DNA of 64,000 bases from an uncultured Spiribacter sp. Its GTDB lineage: Bacteria; Pseudomonadota; Gammaproteobacteria; Nitrococcales; Nitrococcaceae. Positions 32,561 through 41,860 of the stretch are shown piece after piece. The DNA lies in assembly GCA_937884605.1 (NCBI GenBank), contig CALGDM010000028.1, positions 62,001-126,000 on the forward strand. Reading direction: 5' to 3'. The notes under the pieces are model-generated. The model saw only the letters and a list, made by a program, of their open reading frames with translations, was not told the origin of the DNA and ran no database searches. The translations under genes and the position numbers were made by a program. Position 1 is the first letter of the stretch, and each line of letters begins with the position of its first letter.

Positions 32561-32590
32561 TTGCACCGGCGGCGCGAAAGGGGCTAGCCT
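32561..32590 (+). promoter_or_regulatory. weak candidate promoter for the ABC exporter operon
   Basis: Plus strand TTGCAC, 18-base spacer, TAGCCT, about 50 bases before the first ATG. Only half of the -10 bases match consensus, so this is tentative. Confidence 0.3.
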
Positions 32591-32641
32591 TGCCGTCTTT
32601 CTGCCGCGGCTCCGCGGCCCATCAATCCGGTCCAGATCAGC

Positions 32642-33580
32642 ATGAACGCGCTTTCTCTTCGTCAGTTGAACAAGACGTATCCTGGCGGCGTCACGGCCCT
32701 TCGCGATATCAATCTCGAAGTCCGCCCCGGCGACTTCTATGGCCTTCTCGGGCCGAATGGTGCCGGCAAGACCACGATTATCGGCACAGTGGCATCCCTG
32801 GTGCGTCCCACCTCGGGCAATGTCGAGGTCTTCGGCCACGACATCCTCAGGGATCCCTGGGAGGCCAAGTCCAACATCGGCCTGGTCCCGCAGGAGTTCA
32901 ACTTCAATCAGTTCGAGACCGTCGCCCAGATCGTCACCAATCAGGCGGGGTTCTACGGCATCGACCGGACGACCGCCCGCGAGCGGGCGGAAAAGTACCT
33001 GCGCGAGCTCGACCTGTGGGGCAAGCGCGACGCCCCTTCGCGGCAGTTGTCCGGGGGCATGAAACGCCGGCTGATGATCGCCCGCGCCCTGGTCCACGAA
33101 CCGCGGCTGCTGATTCTTGACGAACCCACCGCCGGTGTGGATATCGAGCTGCGACGCTCAATGTGGGACTTTCTGCGGCGCATGAACGAGCGTGGCACCA
33201 CCATCATCCTGACCACGCACTACCTCGAGGAAGCCGAATCGCTGTGCCGCGGGATCGGCATTATCGATGGCGGGCGCATCATCGAGGATACCGATGTGCG
33301 GTCGCTTTTGACGAAACTCAAATCCCAGAGTTTTGTCCTTGATGTGACGACGCCGGTCAATGCGCTCCCCGCCCTGCCGGATTTTGGCGTGCTGCCGCTC
33401 GACGAGCGCACCATCGAGGTGGAGGTGCGTGGCGAGCAGACCCTCACGGAGTTGTTCAGTGCACTCAATGCCGCGGGGGTCGAGGTCACCAGCATGAAAA
33501 ACAAGTCCAACCGGCTCGAGGAACTGTTCGTTCGCATGCTCGGCACCGGCAACCCCGAACCCCAGTCGGAGACTGCGTGA
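32642..33580 (+). CDS. ABC-2 type exporter, ATP-binding protein (YadG-like)
   Basis: ATPase of a two-component ABC exporter. It is 312 residues: Walker A GPNGAGKTT (about 38-46), Q-loop VPQEF, signature LSGGMKRRL, Walker B LLILDEPTAGVD and switch His in TTHYLEEAE. A C-terminal 80-residue regulatory extension follows. The substrate cannot be read from the sequence. It overlaps the permease gene by 4 bases. The family is close to YadG/DrrA-type pumps. Confidence 0.93.
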   Translation: MNALSLRQLNKTYPGGVTALRDINLEVRPGDFYGLLGPNGAGKTTIIGTVASLVRPTSGNVEVFGHDILRDPWEAKSNIGLVPQEFNFNQFETVAQIVTNQAGFYGIDRTTARERAEKYLRELDLWGKRDAPSRQLSGGMKRRLMIARALVHEPRLLILDEPTAGVDIELRRSMWDFLRRMNERGTTIILTTHYLEEAESLCRGIGIIDGGRIIEDTDVRSLLTKLKSQSFVLDVTTPVNALPALPDFGVLPLDERTIEVEVRGEQTLTELFSALNAAGVEVTSMKNKSNRLEELFVRMLGTGNPEPQSETA

Positions 33581-34374
33581 TCATGGCCGGACTCTATCCT
33601 GCGTACCCCCGCCAGACGCTGACCGCGCTGCAGACCCTCGCCAGCAAGGAAACCCACCGCTACATGCGGATCTGGGTGCAGACCCTGCTGCCGCCGGCCA
33701 TCACGATGACGCTCTACTTTGTCATCTTCGGCGGGCTGATCGGCTCGCGGGTCGGGCCCATGGAGGGATACAGCTTCATGGAGTTCATCGCCCCGGGGAT
33801 CATCATGATGTCGGTGATCACCAACTCCTATACCAATGTGGTCTCGTCATTTTTTGGCGCCAAGTTCCAGCGCCATATCGAAGAGTTGCTGGTTTCGCCC
33901 ACCCCCAACTATGTCATTCTGGCCGGCTATGTCGCCGGGGGCGTCGGGCGCGGCCTGTGCACGGGGCTGATTGTCACGATTATCGCCAGTTTCTTTGCCG
34001 ATCTGAATATCCACAATCTGGCAGTAACGATCTCGGTGGTATTCCTCACCGCCGTGCTTTTCTCGCTGGGCGGGTTCATCAACGGGGTATTCGCCAAGAA
34101 ATTCGACGATATCTCGATTGTGCCCACGTTCATTCTCACGCCAATGACCTATCTGGGCGGCGTGTTCTATTCGATCTCGCTGCTGCCCGAATTCTGGCAG
34201 CATGTCTCGCTGATCAACCCGATCTTCTACATGGTCAATGCCTTCCGCTATGGCGTGCTGGGGAGTTCCGATGTGCCCATCGTCATTGCCTACACCCTGA
34301 TCCTCGGATTCATCGCCGCGGGGACAACACTGAGCCTCTGGCTGCTCAACCGCGGCACCGGTCTGCGCAGCTGA
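33577..34374 (+). CDS. ABC-2 type exporter, permease (YadH-like)
   Basis: Membrane partner of the preceding ATPase. It is 265 residues with about six membrane helices; MEFIAPGIIMMSVITNSYTNVVSSFFGAKFQRHIEELLVSP and the late MTYLGGVFYSISLLPEFWQHVSLINPIFYMVNAFRYG are typical of the ABC-2 YadH group. The start context is ATCATGGCC after the ATPase stop; GTG or ATG in the same frame could be used. Its stop overlaps the start of pncB (TGATG). Confidence 0.92.
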   Translation: MIMAGLYPAYPRQTLTALQTLASKETHRYMRIWVQTLLPPAITMTLYFVIFGGLIGSRVGPMEGYSFMEFIAPGIIMMSVITNSYTNVVSSFFGAKFQRHIEELLVSPTPNYVILAGYVAGGVGRGLCTGLIVTIIASFFADLNIHNLAVTISVVFLTAVLFSLGGFINGVFAKKFDDISIVPTFILTPMTYLGGVFYSISLLPEFWQHVSLINPIFYMVNAFRYGVLGSSDVPIVIAYTLILGFIAAGTTLSLWLLNRGTGLRS

Positions 34375-35726
34375 TGGCAACAACGACGCCCATGGATCTG
34401 GAGCGCACCCCGCTTCTCACCGATCTCTACGAGCTGACCATGCTGCAGACCTATTATGCGCATGGCATGACCGAAGAGGCGGTATTCGAGCTTTTCATGC
34501 GCCAGTCGAGCCATCGCGGCTTTTTTGTGGCGGCCGGGCTTGAACAGGGCCTGGAATGGCTCGAGACCCTGGCCTTTGGCGATGCGGAACTCGAGTGGAT
34601 GCGCGCCTCGGGGCTTTTCTCCGATACGTTCATCGAGACCATGGCGGGGTTCCGCTTCAGCGGCCGGGTCAATGCCCTGCCCGAAGGCACGGTATTCTTT
34701 GCCGAAGAGCCGCTGGTGCAGATCGTTGCCCCGCTGCCCGAGGCCCAGCTGATCGAATCGCGGCTGATGAACATCCTCCATTACCAGACGCTGATCGCCT
34801 CCAAGGCGGCGCGCTGCCGACTGGTGGCCGGGGACACGCCGGTGATCGACTTCGGCATGCGCCGGGCCCACGGCGGCGAGGCCGGCACCTGGGCATCGCG
34901 GGCCTGCTACATGGCCGGCTTCGAGGCAACCGCGACCTGCCTGGGCAGCGCGCGTTACGGCATCCCGCCCACGGGCACCATGGCGCATGCCTTCATCCTG
35001 GCCCACGACAGCGAGGTGGAGGCGTTCGAGCGCTTTGCGCGCAATCACCCGGACAATGTGGTGCTGCTGATCGACACCCATGACGTGCGCCGCGGGGCCG
35101 AGCATGTGGTGGAGGTGGCGGAGCGCCTTGCCCGGGATTCGATTCCGGTCAAGGGGGTGCGTATCGACAGTGGCGACCTTGCCCGCAACGCCCGTATGAC
35201 CCGGGCTATCCTTGACGCCGGTGGTCTCGAGGACACCCGGATTCTGGTCAGCGGGGGACTCGATGAATACCGCCTCGAAAGCCTGTTGGCGGAGGGCGCC
35301 CCGATCGACGGGGTCGGCGTGGGCTCCAACGTCAACACCTCGGCCGACCAGCCGTTTCTGGATTCGGCCTACAAGCTCCACTACTTTCGGGGCAAGCCGC
35401 GCAGCAAGCACTCCTCGGGCAAGACCGATCTACCCGGCCGCAAGCAGGTCTATCGGGACTATGACGAAGGCGGCATGATGAAGGGCGATACGCTGGGCTT
35501 GATGGAAACGGCGACCCCCGCCGAGGGCCTGCTCGAAACCGTCATGGAGAATGGCCGGCGGCTGCCCGCTGCTCACGCCTCGCTGGCCGATACCCGGGCG
35601 CACTGTCAGAGCCAGCTCTCTGCCCTGCCCGAAGGGGTCCGGGCGCTGCGCGAGCCCGCCGAGTATCCCGTGACGCTCTCAGCGGAGCTCGAACAGCTGC
35701 TGGCGCAGACAACCCCCGAGTCCTAG
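34374..35726 (+). CDS. pncB: nicotinate phosphoribosyltransferase
   Basis: Converts nicotinate and PRPP to nicotinate mononucleotide in NAD salvage. It is 450 residues from MATTTPMDLERTPLLTDLYELTMLQTYY; FELFMRQSSHRGFFVAAGLEQGLEWL, DFGMRRAHGG and VRIDSGDLARNARM are family motifs, and GVGSNVNTSADQP is in the phosphate-binding region. The ORF track's longer start runs through the permease gene. It is coupled to the exporter permease by TGATG, an unexpected partner. Confidence 0.93.
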   Translation: MATTTPMDLERTPLLTDLYELTMLQTYYAHGMTEEAVFELFMRQSSHRGFFVAAGLEQGLEWLETLAFGDAELEWMRASGLFSDTFIETMAGFRFSGRVNALPEGTVFFAEEPLVQIVAPLPEAQLIESRLMNILHYQTLIASKAARCRLVAGDTPVIDFGMRRAHGGEAGTWASRACYMAGFEATATCLGSARYGIPPTGTMAHAFILAHDSEVEAFERFARNHPDNVVLLIDTHDVRRGAEHVVEVAERLARDSIPVKGVRIDSGDLARNARMTRAILDAGGLEDTRILVSGGLDEYRLESLLAEGAPIDGVGVGSNVNTSADQPFLDSAYKLHYFRGKPRSKHSSGKTDLPGRKQVYRDYDEGGMMKGDTLGLMETATPAEGLLETVMENGRRLPAAHASLADTRAHCQSQLSALPEGVRALREPAEYPVTLSAELEQLLAQTTPES

Positions 35727-35735
35727 GCCTCGGGG
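35714..35735. terminator. stem-loop between convergent pncB and hns-like genes
   Basis: CCCCGAG-TCCTAGGC-CTCGGGG forms a 7-bp stem spanning the pncB stop codon. There is no T tract on either side, so intrinsic termination is uncertain. Confidence 0.35.
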
Positions 35736-35754
35736 ATTGCGGGGTAGAGGGTGA

Positions 35755-36066
35755 TCAGTCGACCCGCAGCTCGTCGAGCGAGCGGCCCCCGGCCTCCCAC
35801 TCCTTGATCCACACCGGCTTGCGGCCGCGGCCCGACCAGGTCTTGCCGGCATCGGACGGATGCTGGAAGCGCACCTTGCCCTTTGCCCGGGTCTTGGCCG
35901 GCTGGCCACTGACCAGATCATTGAGCGTAAACCCATAACGCTCGGCGACCTGCTTCATTTCCTGCTGGGCCTTTTTCGCATCTTCCTTGCGTCGGCTCTG
36001 GATTTCGACGTCGATATCCTTTTTCAACTGATTCAGCTGCTCGGTGGTGTAGTTTGAAAGATCCAT
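35755..36066 (-). CDS. H-NS family DNA-binding protein
   Basis: Nucleoid-associated repressor of A+T-rich DNA. It is 103 residues from MDLSNYTTEQLNQLKKDIDVEIQSRRK: an N-terminal coiled-coil oligomerisation region (about 5-50), then the C-terminal DNA-binding domain FQHPSDAGKTWSGRGRKPVWIKEW, which contains the GRGRKPVW loop that inserts in the minor groove. The start has its own AAAAAAGGGGAA leader and a clear promoter candidate. The ORF track's longer version runs through the promoter. Confidence 0.92.
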   Translation of the reverse strand: MDLSNYTTEQLNQLKKDIDVEIQSRRKEDAKKAQQEMKQVAERYGFTLNDLVSGQPAKTRAKGKVRFQHPSDAGKTWSGRGRKPVWIKEWEAGGRSLDELRVD

Positions 36067-36107
36067 GTATTCCCCTTTTTTGAGTGGTCCAGTGGTGATA
36101 ACACCGC

Positions 36108-36135
36108 ATAATATAATCCATTCGGCATTTGAAAA
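36108..36135 (-). promoter_or_regulatory. candidate promoter for the hns-like gene
   Basis: Minus strand TTTTCA (36130-36135), 16-base spacer, TATTAT (36108-36113), in the most A+T-rich intergenic stretch of this region. H-NS genes often regulate themselves through such stretches (inference). Confidence 0.5.
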
Positions 36136-36170
36136 CAGCCCCATCAATGCAACGCCTTGCGCAGGCCAAT

Positions 36171-36179
36171 GGTATACTC
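36171..36179 (+). promoter_or_regulatory. extended -10 promoter candidate for the 411-residue orphan
   Basis: Plus strand TGGTATACT, a TGn extended -10 with TATACT. No good -35 box is visible. It lies about 28 bases before the ATG at 36207, leaving room for the GAGGGAGG ribosome binding site. Confidence 0.45.
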
Positions 36180-36206
36180 GGAGTTTTCCAATCGAGGGAG
36201 GCAGAA

Positions 36207-37442
36207 ATGCCGTCCGCCCTTTCCGCAACACCCGCCGTTCTCACGGTTGAACTCGATCCCGAACAGATCATGCGCCAGCGCCCGCCCGAGCCGCTGAGTC
36301 GCGACAATGCCGAAGTGCTGGCCGCGCCCATTGCCGATGATCTGCGCCGCATTGTCGGCGAGGAGATCGCCGAGTCGGGATTTGTCATGCCGGCGGCGCT
36401 CTACGATCTCACTGAACTGCTGCGGCCGGGTCTGCCCATGGTCGAGGCGCTCCTCGACGTCTATCGCGGGAGCCTGCGCGGCGGCCCCTTCATTCCGCAA
36501 TTGCTCGCCCTCGGGAGTAATGCGGGACGCTTTCCCGAGTCGGCCATCGCACCGTTGCGACGCCCGGGATCGGGGCCGCTTCTGGCGATTCCTTTCGCGC
36601 TGGTGGCGCCGGGCGAACAGCTTGATCCGTTACGCCGAAAACTCGAAAACGTGCTACTGGAAAAAGGCCGCGCGGGACTCGCAACGGATCGCGCTCTGCG
36701 CCAGCTGATGGGCATTGCGCCGATTAATCTCAGTTATGCCACATTCCACGATCTTTCCGCGCTTATGAAAGTGCAGCTCGAGCACGCCCAATTCGGGGAT
36801 CTCTGGCGATTGATCGAGGCCGCCCTTTACCGTCCCGACAGCATCGAGGACTGCCAATTGGAGAGCGGCAATCGATTGTTGGGCACGGGGGGCGATGTGT
36901 GGACACCATGGCTGAGCCTTGATGCCTGGGCAGAACGCCACGAGGCGACCGCCGAGGAGGCGATCCGCGGCTATGGCGAGTGGGTACGCCATCAGCGCCA
37001 GTACCTGTCCGGTCTCGAAAGCCACGGAATTGCCGTGCATGCCGTCGCGCCCACCAAAGGCGTGGAGTCGGAGGATCCCGAGGTTGCCCTGGCGGTGGCC
37101 CAGGCCCATGTCATCGACTCACAGCAACCCTGGTATCGCGAGATCATCACCGAGGATCCAGCCCTGACGCAGGCGGCGCTGGTGACGCTGACCGAGCAGG
37201 CCGACCCGCAGCTGGGCCCCATCGCCTATACGGCGCTGGTGCAGGCGGCGGATGGCCAGCTTCTCAGCCTGGTCCATGACTATCCAATCCAGCCGGCGGG
37301 GATGCAGGCGGTGATTGCGCACTGGCAAGCGCGTGCCGAGGCACTCGGGGCGCAATGGCAGCTGGAGCGGCCGGGGCAGATCGTGGCCGCCGGACATCCG
37401 GCCGGTCTCCAGCCGTGGCTCGATACCCAGGGCAGTGCCTAG
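36207..37442 (+). CDS. hypothetical protein, 411 residues
   Basis: I do not recognise this family. The ATG at 36207 is preceded by GAGGGAGGCAGAA, a strong ribosome binding site, so I trim 26 codons from the track ORF. No signal peptide, membrane helix, or nucleotide-binding motif is visible. It is acidic and Leu/Ala-rich and probably mostly helical in the middle (KGRAGLATDRALRQLMGIAPINLSYATFHDLSALMKVQLEH). The C-terminal half has QPWYREIITEDPALTQAALVTLTEQADPQLGPIAYTALV. It is divergent from the hns-like gene and ends convergently on pdxH, sharing a CTAG. Confidence 0.85.
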   Translation: MPSALSATPAVLTVELDPEQIMRQRPPEPLSRDNAEVLAAPIADDLRRIVGEEIAESGFVMPAALYDLTELLRPGLPMVEALLDVYRGSLRGGPFIPQLLALGSNAGRFPESAIAPLRRPGSGPLLAIPFALVAPGEQLDPLRRKLENVLLEKGRAGLATDRALRQLMGIAPINLSYATFHDLSALMKVQLEHAQFGDLWRLIEAALYRPDSIEDCQLESGNRLLGTGGDVWTPWLSLDAWAERHEATAEEAIRGYGEWVRHQRQYLSGLESHGIAVHAVAPTKGVESEDPEVALAVAQAHVIDSQQPWYREIITEDPALTQAALVTLTEQADPQLGPIAYTALVQAADGQLLSLVHDYPIQPAGMQAVIAHWQARAEALGAQWQLERPGQIVAAGHPAGLQPWLDTQGSA

Positions 37443-38029
37443 GGATTGAGCAGGCTCCAGGTCCACTCCTGGTCAGCACCGCGGGTGTAGCGCTCGCGGT
37501 CATGGAGCCGGCCCTCGCGGCCCTGCCAGAACTCGATCATCGCGGGCCGGACGCGATAGCCGGTCCAGTGCGGCGGCCGCGTTACCGGCGCATCGGCAAA
37601 CCGCGCCTCGACCTCGGCGAGTCGTGCCTCAAACTCATCGCGATCGGCGAGCACCTGCGACTGGTGCGAAGCCCAGGCACCCAGCTGGCTCAACCGCGGA
37701 CGGCTGGCGAAATAGGCATCGGCCTCGGCATCGCTCACAAACTCGACACGGCCCTCGATGATGACCTGCCGGGCAAGCGCCGCCCAGAAGAATTTCAAGG
37801 CCACCTGCGGGTTCTCCGCCAGCTGTGTGCCCTTTTTGCTCAGGGTGTTGGTGTAGAACACAAACCCCTCGTGATCAAAATGCTTGAGCAGCACCGTGCG
37901 CACACCCGGCTGACCGTCGGCGCGGGCCGTGGCCAGTGTCATCGCCGTCGGCTCAACCACGTCCGGTGTCTCGCGGGCCGTCTCGAGCCATTCGCCGAAC
38001 CGCTCGATGGCGGTCTCATAGAGTGTCAT
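37439..38029 (-). CDS. pdxH: pyridoxamine 5'-phosphate oxidase
   Basis: FMN enzyme making pyridoxal 5'-phosphate from the pyridoxine/pyridoxamine phosphates. It is 196 residues, with MTLATARADGQPGVRTVLLKHFDHEGFVFYTN, FFWAALARQVIIEGRVE and the C-terminal PPHWTGYRVRPAMIEFWQGREGRLHDRERYTR. The ending LNP corresponds to the usual RLAP. It follows the nfeD-like gene by 17 bases. Confidence 0.96.
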   Translation of the reverse strand: MTLYETAIERFGEWLETARETPDVVEPTAMTLATARADGQPGVRTVLLKHFDHEGFVFYTNTLSKKGTQLAENPQVALKFFWAALARQVIIEGRVEFVSDAEADAYFASRPRLSQLGAWASHQSQVLADRDEFEARLAEVEARFADAPVTRPPHWTGYRVRPAMIEFWQGREGRLHDRERYTRGADQEWTWSLLNP

Positions 38030-38046
38030 TGCGTCGTCCTTCCCGA

Positions 38047-39351
38047 TTATTGACCCATGGGCTCAACCGTGACGGTGAGCCCGTCCACCGCCGTTACGCG
38101 AACCCTATCACCGACTTCCAGCGATGGATCACCGACCGCCCGCCAGCGCTCGCCCTCAACACGCACCCGCAGTTGTGGCCGGGTGGCGGTGACCGTGCCC
38201 GTCAGGCCCTGCATATGGGCTCGGCCCGCCACACCGCGTCGGCGGAACGCCCGCAGGGCCAGCCAGGCCGTGCCCATGAAGATGACCAGACTGGCGGCGG
38301 AGACACCGGCGACCAATAGGAGCGAGAGCTCATAGCCCGGCCCCTGCGTATCGAAGAGCAGCACCGACCCCAACCCGAAGGCCAGCACGCCGCCCACGCC
38401 CAGCGCGCCGAACGACGGCACCAGCGCTTCGCCCACCATGAAGGCAGCGCCCAGCAGGATCAGCGCAAGCCCGGCGTAGTTCACCGGCAGAAGCTGGATC
38501 GCGAACAGCCCCAGCAGCAGCGACGTCCCGCCGATCACGCCAGGGACGATGGCGCCGGGGTTGGCCAGTTCAAAGATCAGCCCGTAGAGCCCGACCAGCA
38601 GCAGGATATAGGCCACGTTCGGATGAGTGATCACCGCAAGAAACTCGTCTGACCATTCCGGCAGACGATCCTCGATGCGCCGATCGGCGACGTCGAGGGG
38701 GACGGCATCAACACGGTCCATCAGTTGCTGCCCGTCAACGGCCGTGAGCACGGCGCGGCGGTCGGGTGCGACCTGATTGATGACGTTTTCCTCCAGCGCG
38801 CTGCGGGCTGAAAGGCTGACCGATTCGCGCACCGCCTGCTCGGCCCAGTCGGCATTGCGCCCGCGCAGTTCGGCCAGCGACCGGATATAGGCCACGGCAT
38901 CGTTGATGCGCTTGCGCTCCATGGTGGAGGCGTCGCCTTCGGTGTCATCCCCGTCATCCTCCACGGCTCCGCCGCCCGGCCCCACCCGCACCGGCGTCGC
39001 GGCCCCAAGATTGGTCCCCGGCGCCATTGCCGCCCAGTGCGTCGCGTAGAGGATATACGTGCCGGCGCTGGCGGCGCGGGCCCCCGAGGGCGCGACATAG
39101 CCGAGGACCGGCACCGGCGAGTCAAGAATGGACTGGACGATGTCGCGCATGGCCGAGTCGAGGCCGCCCGGCGTATCAATGCTCAGCAGGACGGCGGTGG
39201 CCGAGGCCTCACGGGCGTCCTCGAGGCCGTCAGCGACATACTGTGCCGTCGCCGGCCCGATGCTGCCATTAATACTGAGCCGGTGGACGGACTCCCCGGC
39301 CGCCGAGCCGGCAAGCGCAAGCAACAGGGCGATCAACAGAGCACGCATCAT
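38047..39351 (-). CDS. NfeD-type membrane-bound ClpP-class serine protease
   Basis: It is 434 residues: signal peptide (MMRALLIALLLALAGSAAGE), ClpP-like periplasmic domain (about 25-230) with LLSIDTPGGLDSAMRDIVQ and the catalytic serine segment SGARAASAGTYILYATH, then four or five membrane helices (about 240-360) and a C-terminal OB-fold NfeD domain ending in VTVEPMGQ. Long NfeD proteins of this kind cleave membrane or stomatin-type partners; no stomatin gene adjoins it here. Between adk and pdxH. Confidence 0.9.
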   Translation of the reverse strand: MMRALLIALLLALAGSAAGESVHRLSINGSIGPATAQYVADGLEDAREASATAVLLSIDTPGGLDSAMRDIVQSILDSPVPVLGYVAPSGARAASAGTYILYATHWAAMAPGTNLGAATPVRVGPGGGAVEDDGDDTEGDASTMERKRINDAVAYIRSLAELRGRNADWAEQAVRESVSLSARSALEENVINQVAPDRRAVLTAVDGQQLMDRVDAVPLDVADRRIEDRLPEWSDEFLAVITHPNVAYILLLVGLYGLIFELANPGAIVPGVIGGTSLLLGLFAIQLLPVNYAGLALILLGAAFMVGEALVPSFGALGVGGVLAFGLGSVLLFDTQGPGYELSLLLVAGVSAASLVIFMGTAWLALRAFRRRGVAGRAHMQGLTGTVTATRPQLRVRVEGERWRAVGDPSLEVGDRVRVTAVDGLTVTVEPMGQ

Positions 39352-39390
39352 GCATTGTCAGAACGCATGACGCGCGCCCCGGTTCCCGGG

Positions 39391-40062
<672 letters not shown>

Positions 40063-41217
40063 TTATTGTTGATTCACGCTGATCGAGCGAAGCTGGCCCC
40101 GGCGATCCAGCAGGAGGATACGCTCGCCGTCCACCCGCGGCGCCGCCGAAACCCGGGCATTGTCGACGGCATAGCGGGCCTCGAGGGCGCCGTCCCGCAG
40201 CCCGATCCAGTTCAGGTAACCGTCACTGCCGGCCACGATCAGCCCGTCACGATAGCGCCGCGGTGCGGTCAGCGACAGCCCCTCGAGCGCGTCAAGGCGC
40301 CACACCGAGGCGCCGTTGCGGCGGTCGAAGGCCCACAGGCGCCCGCGTTCGTCGGTCACATAGACATTGCTGTCGTCGACACTGATGCCGCCCAGCACCG
40401 AGACGTCCCGCGTCCAGGCGATCTGCCCGCTGGAAAGCGCAATGCCGGCCACCCGGCCCTGATAGGTCCCGGCGAATACGTCACCGCCGGCCACTGCCGG
40501 GTCGGCATCCAGGTCGACCATACGCTCGAGATCGCTGCGCCCGTCGGGCACGGCGACGCTGGCCTCCCAGGCGACATCGCCGTTGCCCAGATCGAGCGCC
40601 CCGAGGCGGCCGTTGTCAAAGCCGACGATGACGCCGCCATTCACCAGGACCGGCGAGGCATGCCCGCGCAGACTCAGGGCCGGGACGCCGCTGCGGTACA
40701 ACCAGCGCTGCTCACCGCTATCCGCCTCGAGTGCAAACACGCCGCCATCGCCGGTGCGCACGACGACGCTGCCCTGCCCCACTGCCGGTGGCGCGAGCAC
40801 CTCGCTGCTCACCCGCTGCCGCCACTGCACGTCGCCGCTGTCGGGATCCAGCAGGATGACCTCGGCATCGGCCGTGCCCACCGCGACGCCGGACTCACCG
40901 ATGCCAACAGCGCCCGTGATGGTGACATCGAGGTCCTGACGCCAGAGCCTTTCGCCACTCTCCGCGTTAAAGGCCGCCACGGTGCCGTTGGCGGCGGCGG
41001 CAAAGGCCCGCTCGCCCATCAGCGCCGGCTCGATCCGATACCCCGGTGGTGTGTCGGCGCCCAGAGAGACCGACCAGTGCTCGGTGACCGCTGGCTCAGC
41101 CGGCGGCGTCTCGAGTGCCGGCGGATCCTCCGCCTTGATGAGCGATGGTCCGCCGCAGCCCGCCAGCATACCGGCGAGCGTCAGCCCAATGGTGATCCTG
41201 AGGGTAGCGGTCTTCAT
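40063..41217 (-). CDS. bamB: outer membrane protein assembly factor BamB
   Basis: Lipoprotein of the BAM complex that folds outer membrane beta-barrels. It is 384 residues with a lipoprotein signal peptide (ITIGLTLAGMLAGCGG; lipobox LAGC) and an eight-bladed PQQ-like propeller, with repeats such as GERLWRQDLDVTITGAVGI and GDVAWEASVAV. It overlaps the YfgM-like gene by 4 bases. Der, its usual neighbour, is 20 kb away here. Confidence 0.95.
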   Translation of the reverse strand: MKTATLRITIGLTLAGMLAGCGGPSLIKAEDPPALETPPAEPAVTEHWSVSLGADTPPGYRIEPALMGERAFAAAANGTVAAFNAESGERLWRQDLDVTITGAVGIGESGVAVGTADAEVILLDPDSGDVQWRQRVSSEVLAPPAVGQGSVVVRTGDGGVFALEADSGEQRWLYRSGVPALSLRGHASPVLVNGGVIVGFDNGRLGALDLGNGDVAWEASVAVPDGRSDLERMVDLDADPAVAGGDVFAGTYQGRVAGIALSSGQIAWTRDVSVLGGISVDDSNVYVTDERGRLWAFDRRNGASVWRLDALEGLSLTAPRRYRDGLIVAGSDGYLNWIGLRDGALEARYAVDNARVSAAPRVDGERILLLDRRGQLRSISVNQQ

Positions 41218-41843
41218 GATGCCGGGGCCCCGCCCAGATCGAAGAGCTTGATCTCCACCAGCGAGCGGCGTTGTCCGGATATTGCCTGCAGTGCCTGCTG
41301 GTAGGCATCGATGGCGGCCTCGGTATTGCCCTGCGCAACCTGCAGATCACCCTGCAGTTCGAGGAACCGACCGCGCAGCGCGCCGTCAGGCAGTGGCTCG
41401 AGCACCGCCAGCGCCGCACTGCGGTCGCCTTCAACGCGCAGCGCTTCGGCCTGGCGCATGCGCGCGACCACTGCCAGCGGGCTATCGGCCTGCTCCGCGG
41501 TCACCCAACCCAGGGCATCAGCGGCGCTGCCCGGGTTGTCCGCGTCGAGTTCTGCGGTCGCCACGGCAAAGGTCGCCATCGCCACATAGGGACTGTCCGC
41601 GTGGGCCTCGCGCAGTGAGCGCAACCGATTGCCCGCCGCCTCGCGATCATCATTGTTGAGCGACTGCAGGATCGCGGCGTAGTCCGCCGAGGCTTCTGCC
41701 GCCTGCCGCTCCTGCCAGGCCGTCCACTGCTGCCAGCCCAGCACCGCGGCCAGCACCGCAATGGCGGCGATGATCACCAGGCGCCCATAGCGGTGCCACC
41801 AGTCGCGGATTGCCTCGAGTTGTTCTTCGTCGTCGTATGCCAC
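41214..41843 (-). CDS. yfgM: YfgM-like tetratricopeptide periplasmic protein
   Basis: It is 209 residues: a cytoplasmic N terminus (DDEEQLEAIRDWWHRYG), one membrane helix (RLVIIAAIAVLAAVLGW), then periplasmic TPR helices (about 55-200). YfgM relatives (annotated as ancillary SecYEG translocon subunit) bind SecYEG and periplasmic chaperones. The hisS-yfgM-bamB order is conserved. It follows hisS by 17 bases. Confidence 0.92.
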   Translation of the reverse strand: MAYDDEEQLEAIRDWWHRYGRLVIIAAIAVLAAVLGWQQWTAWQERQAAEASADYAAILQSLNNDDREAAGNRLRSLREAHADSPYVAMATFAVATAELDADNPGSAADALGWVTAEQADSPLAVVARMRQAEALRVEGDRSAALAVLEPLPDGALRGRFLELQGDLQVAQGNTEAAIDAYQQALQAISGQRRSLVEIKLFDLGGAPAS

Positions 41844-41860
41844 GGCTTTCCAATATCCTT

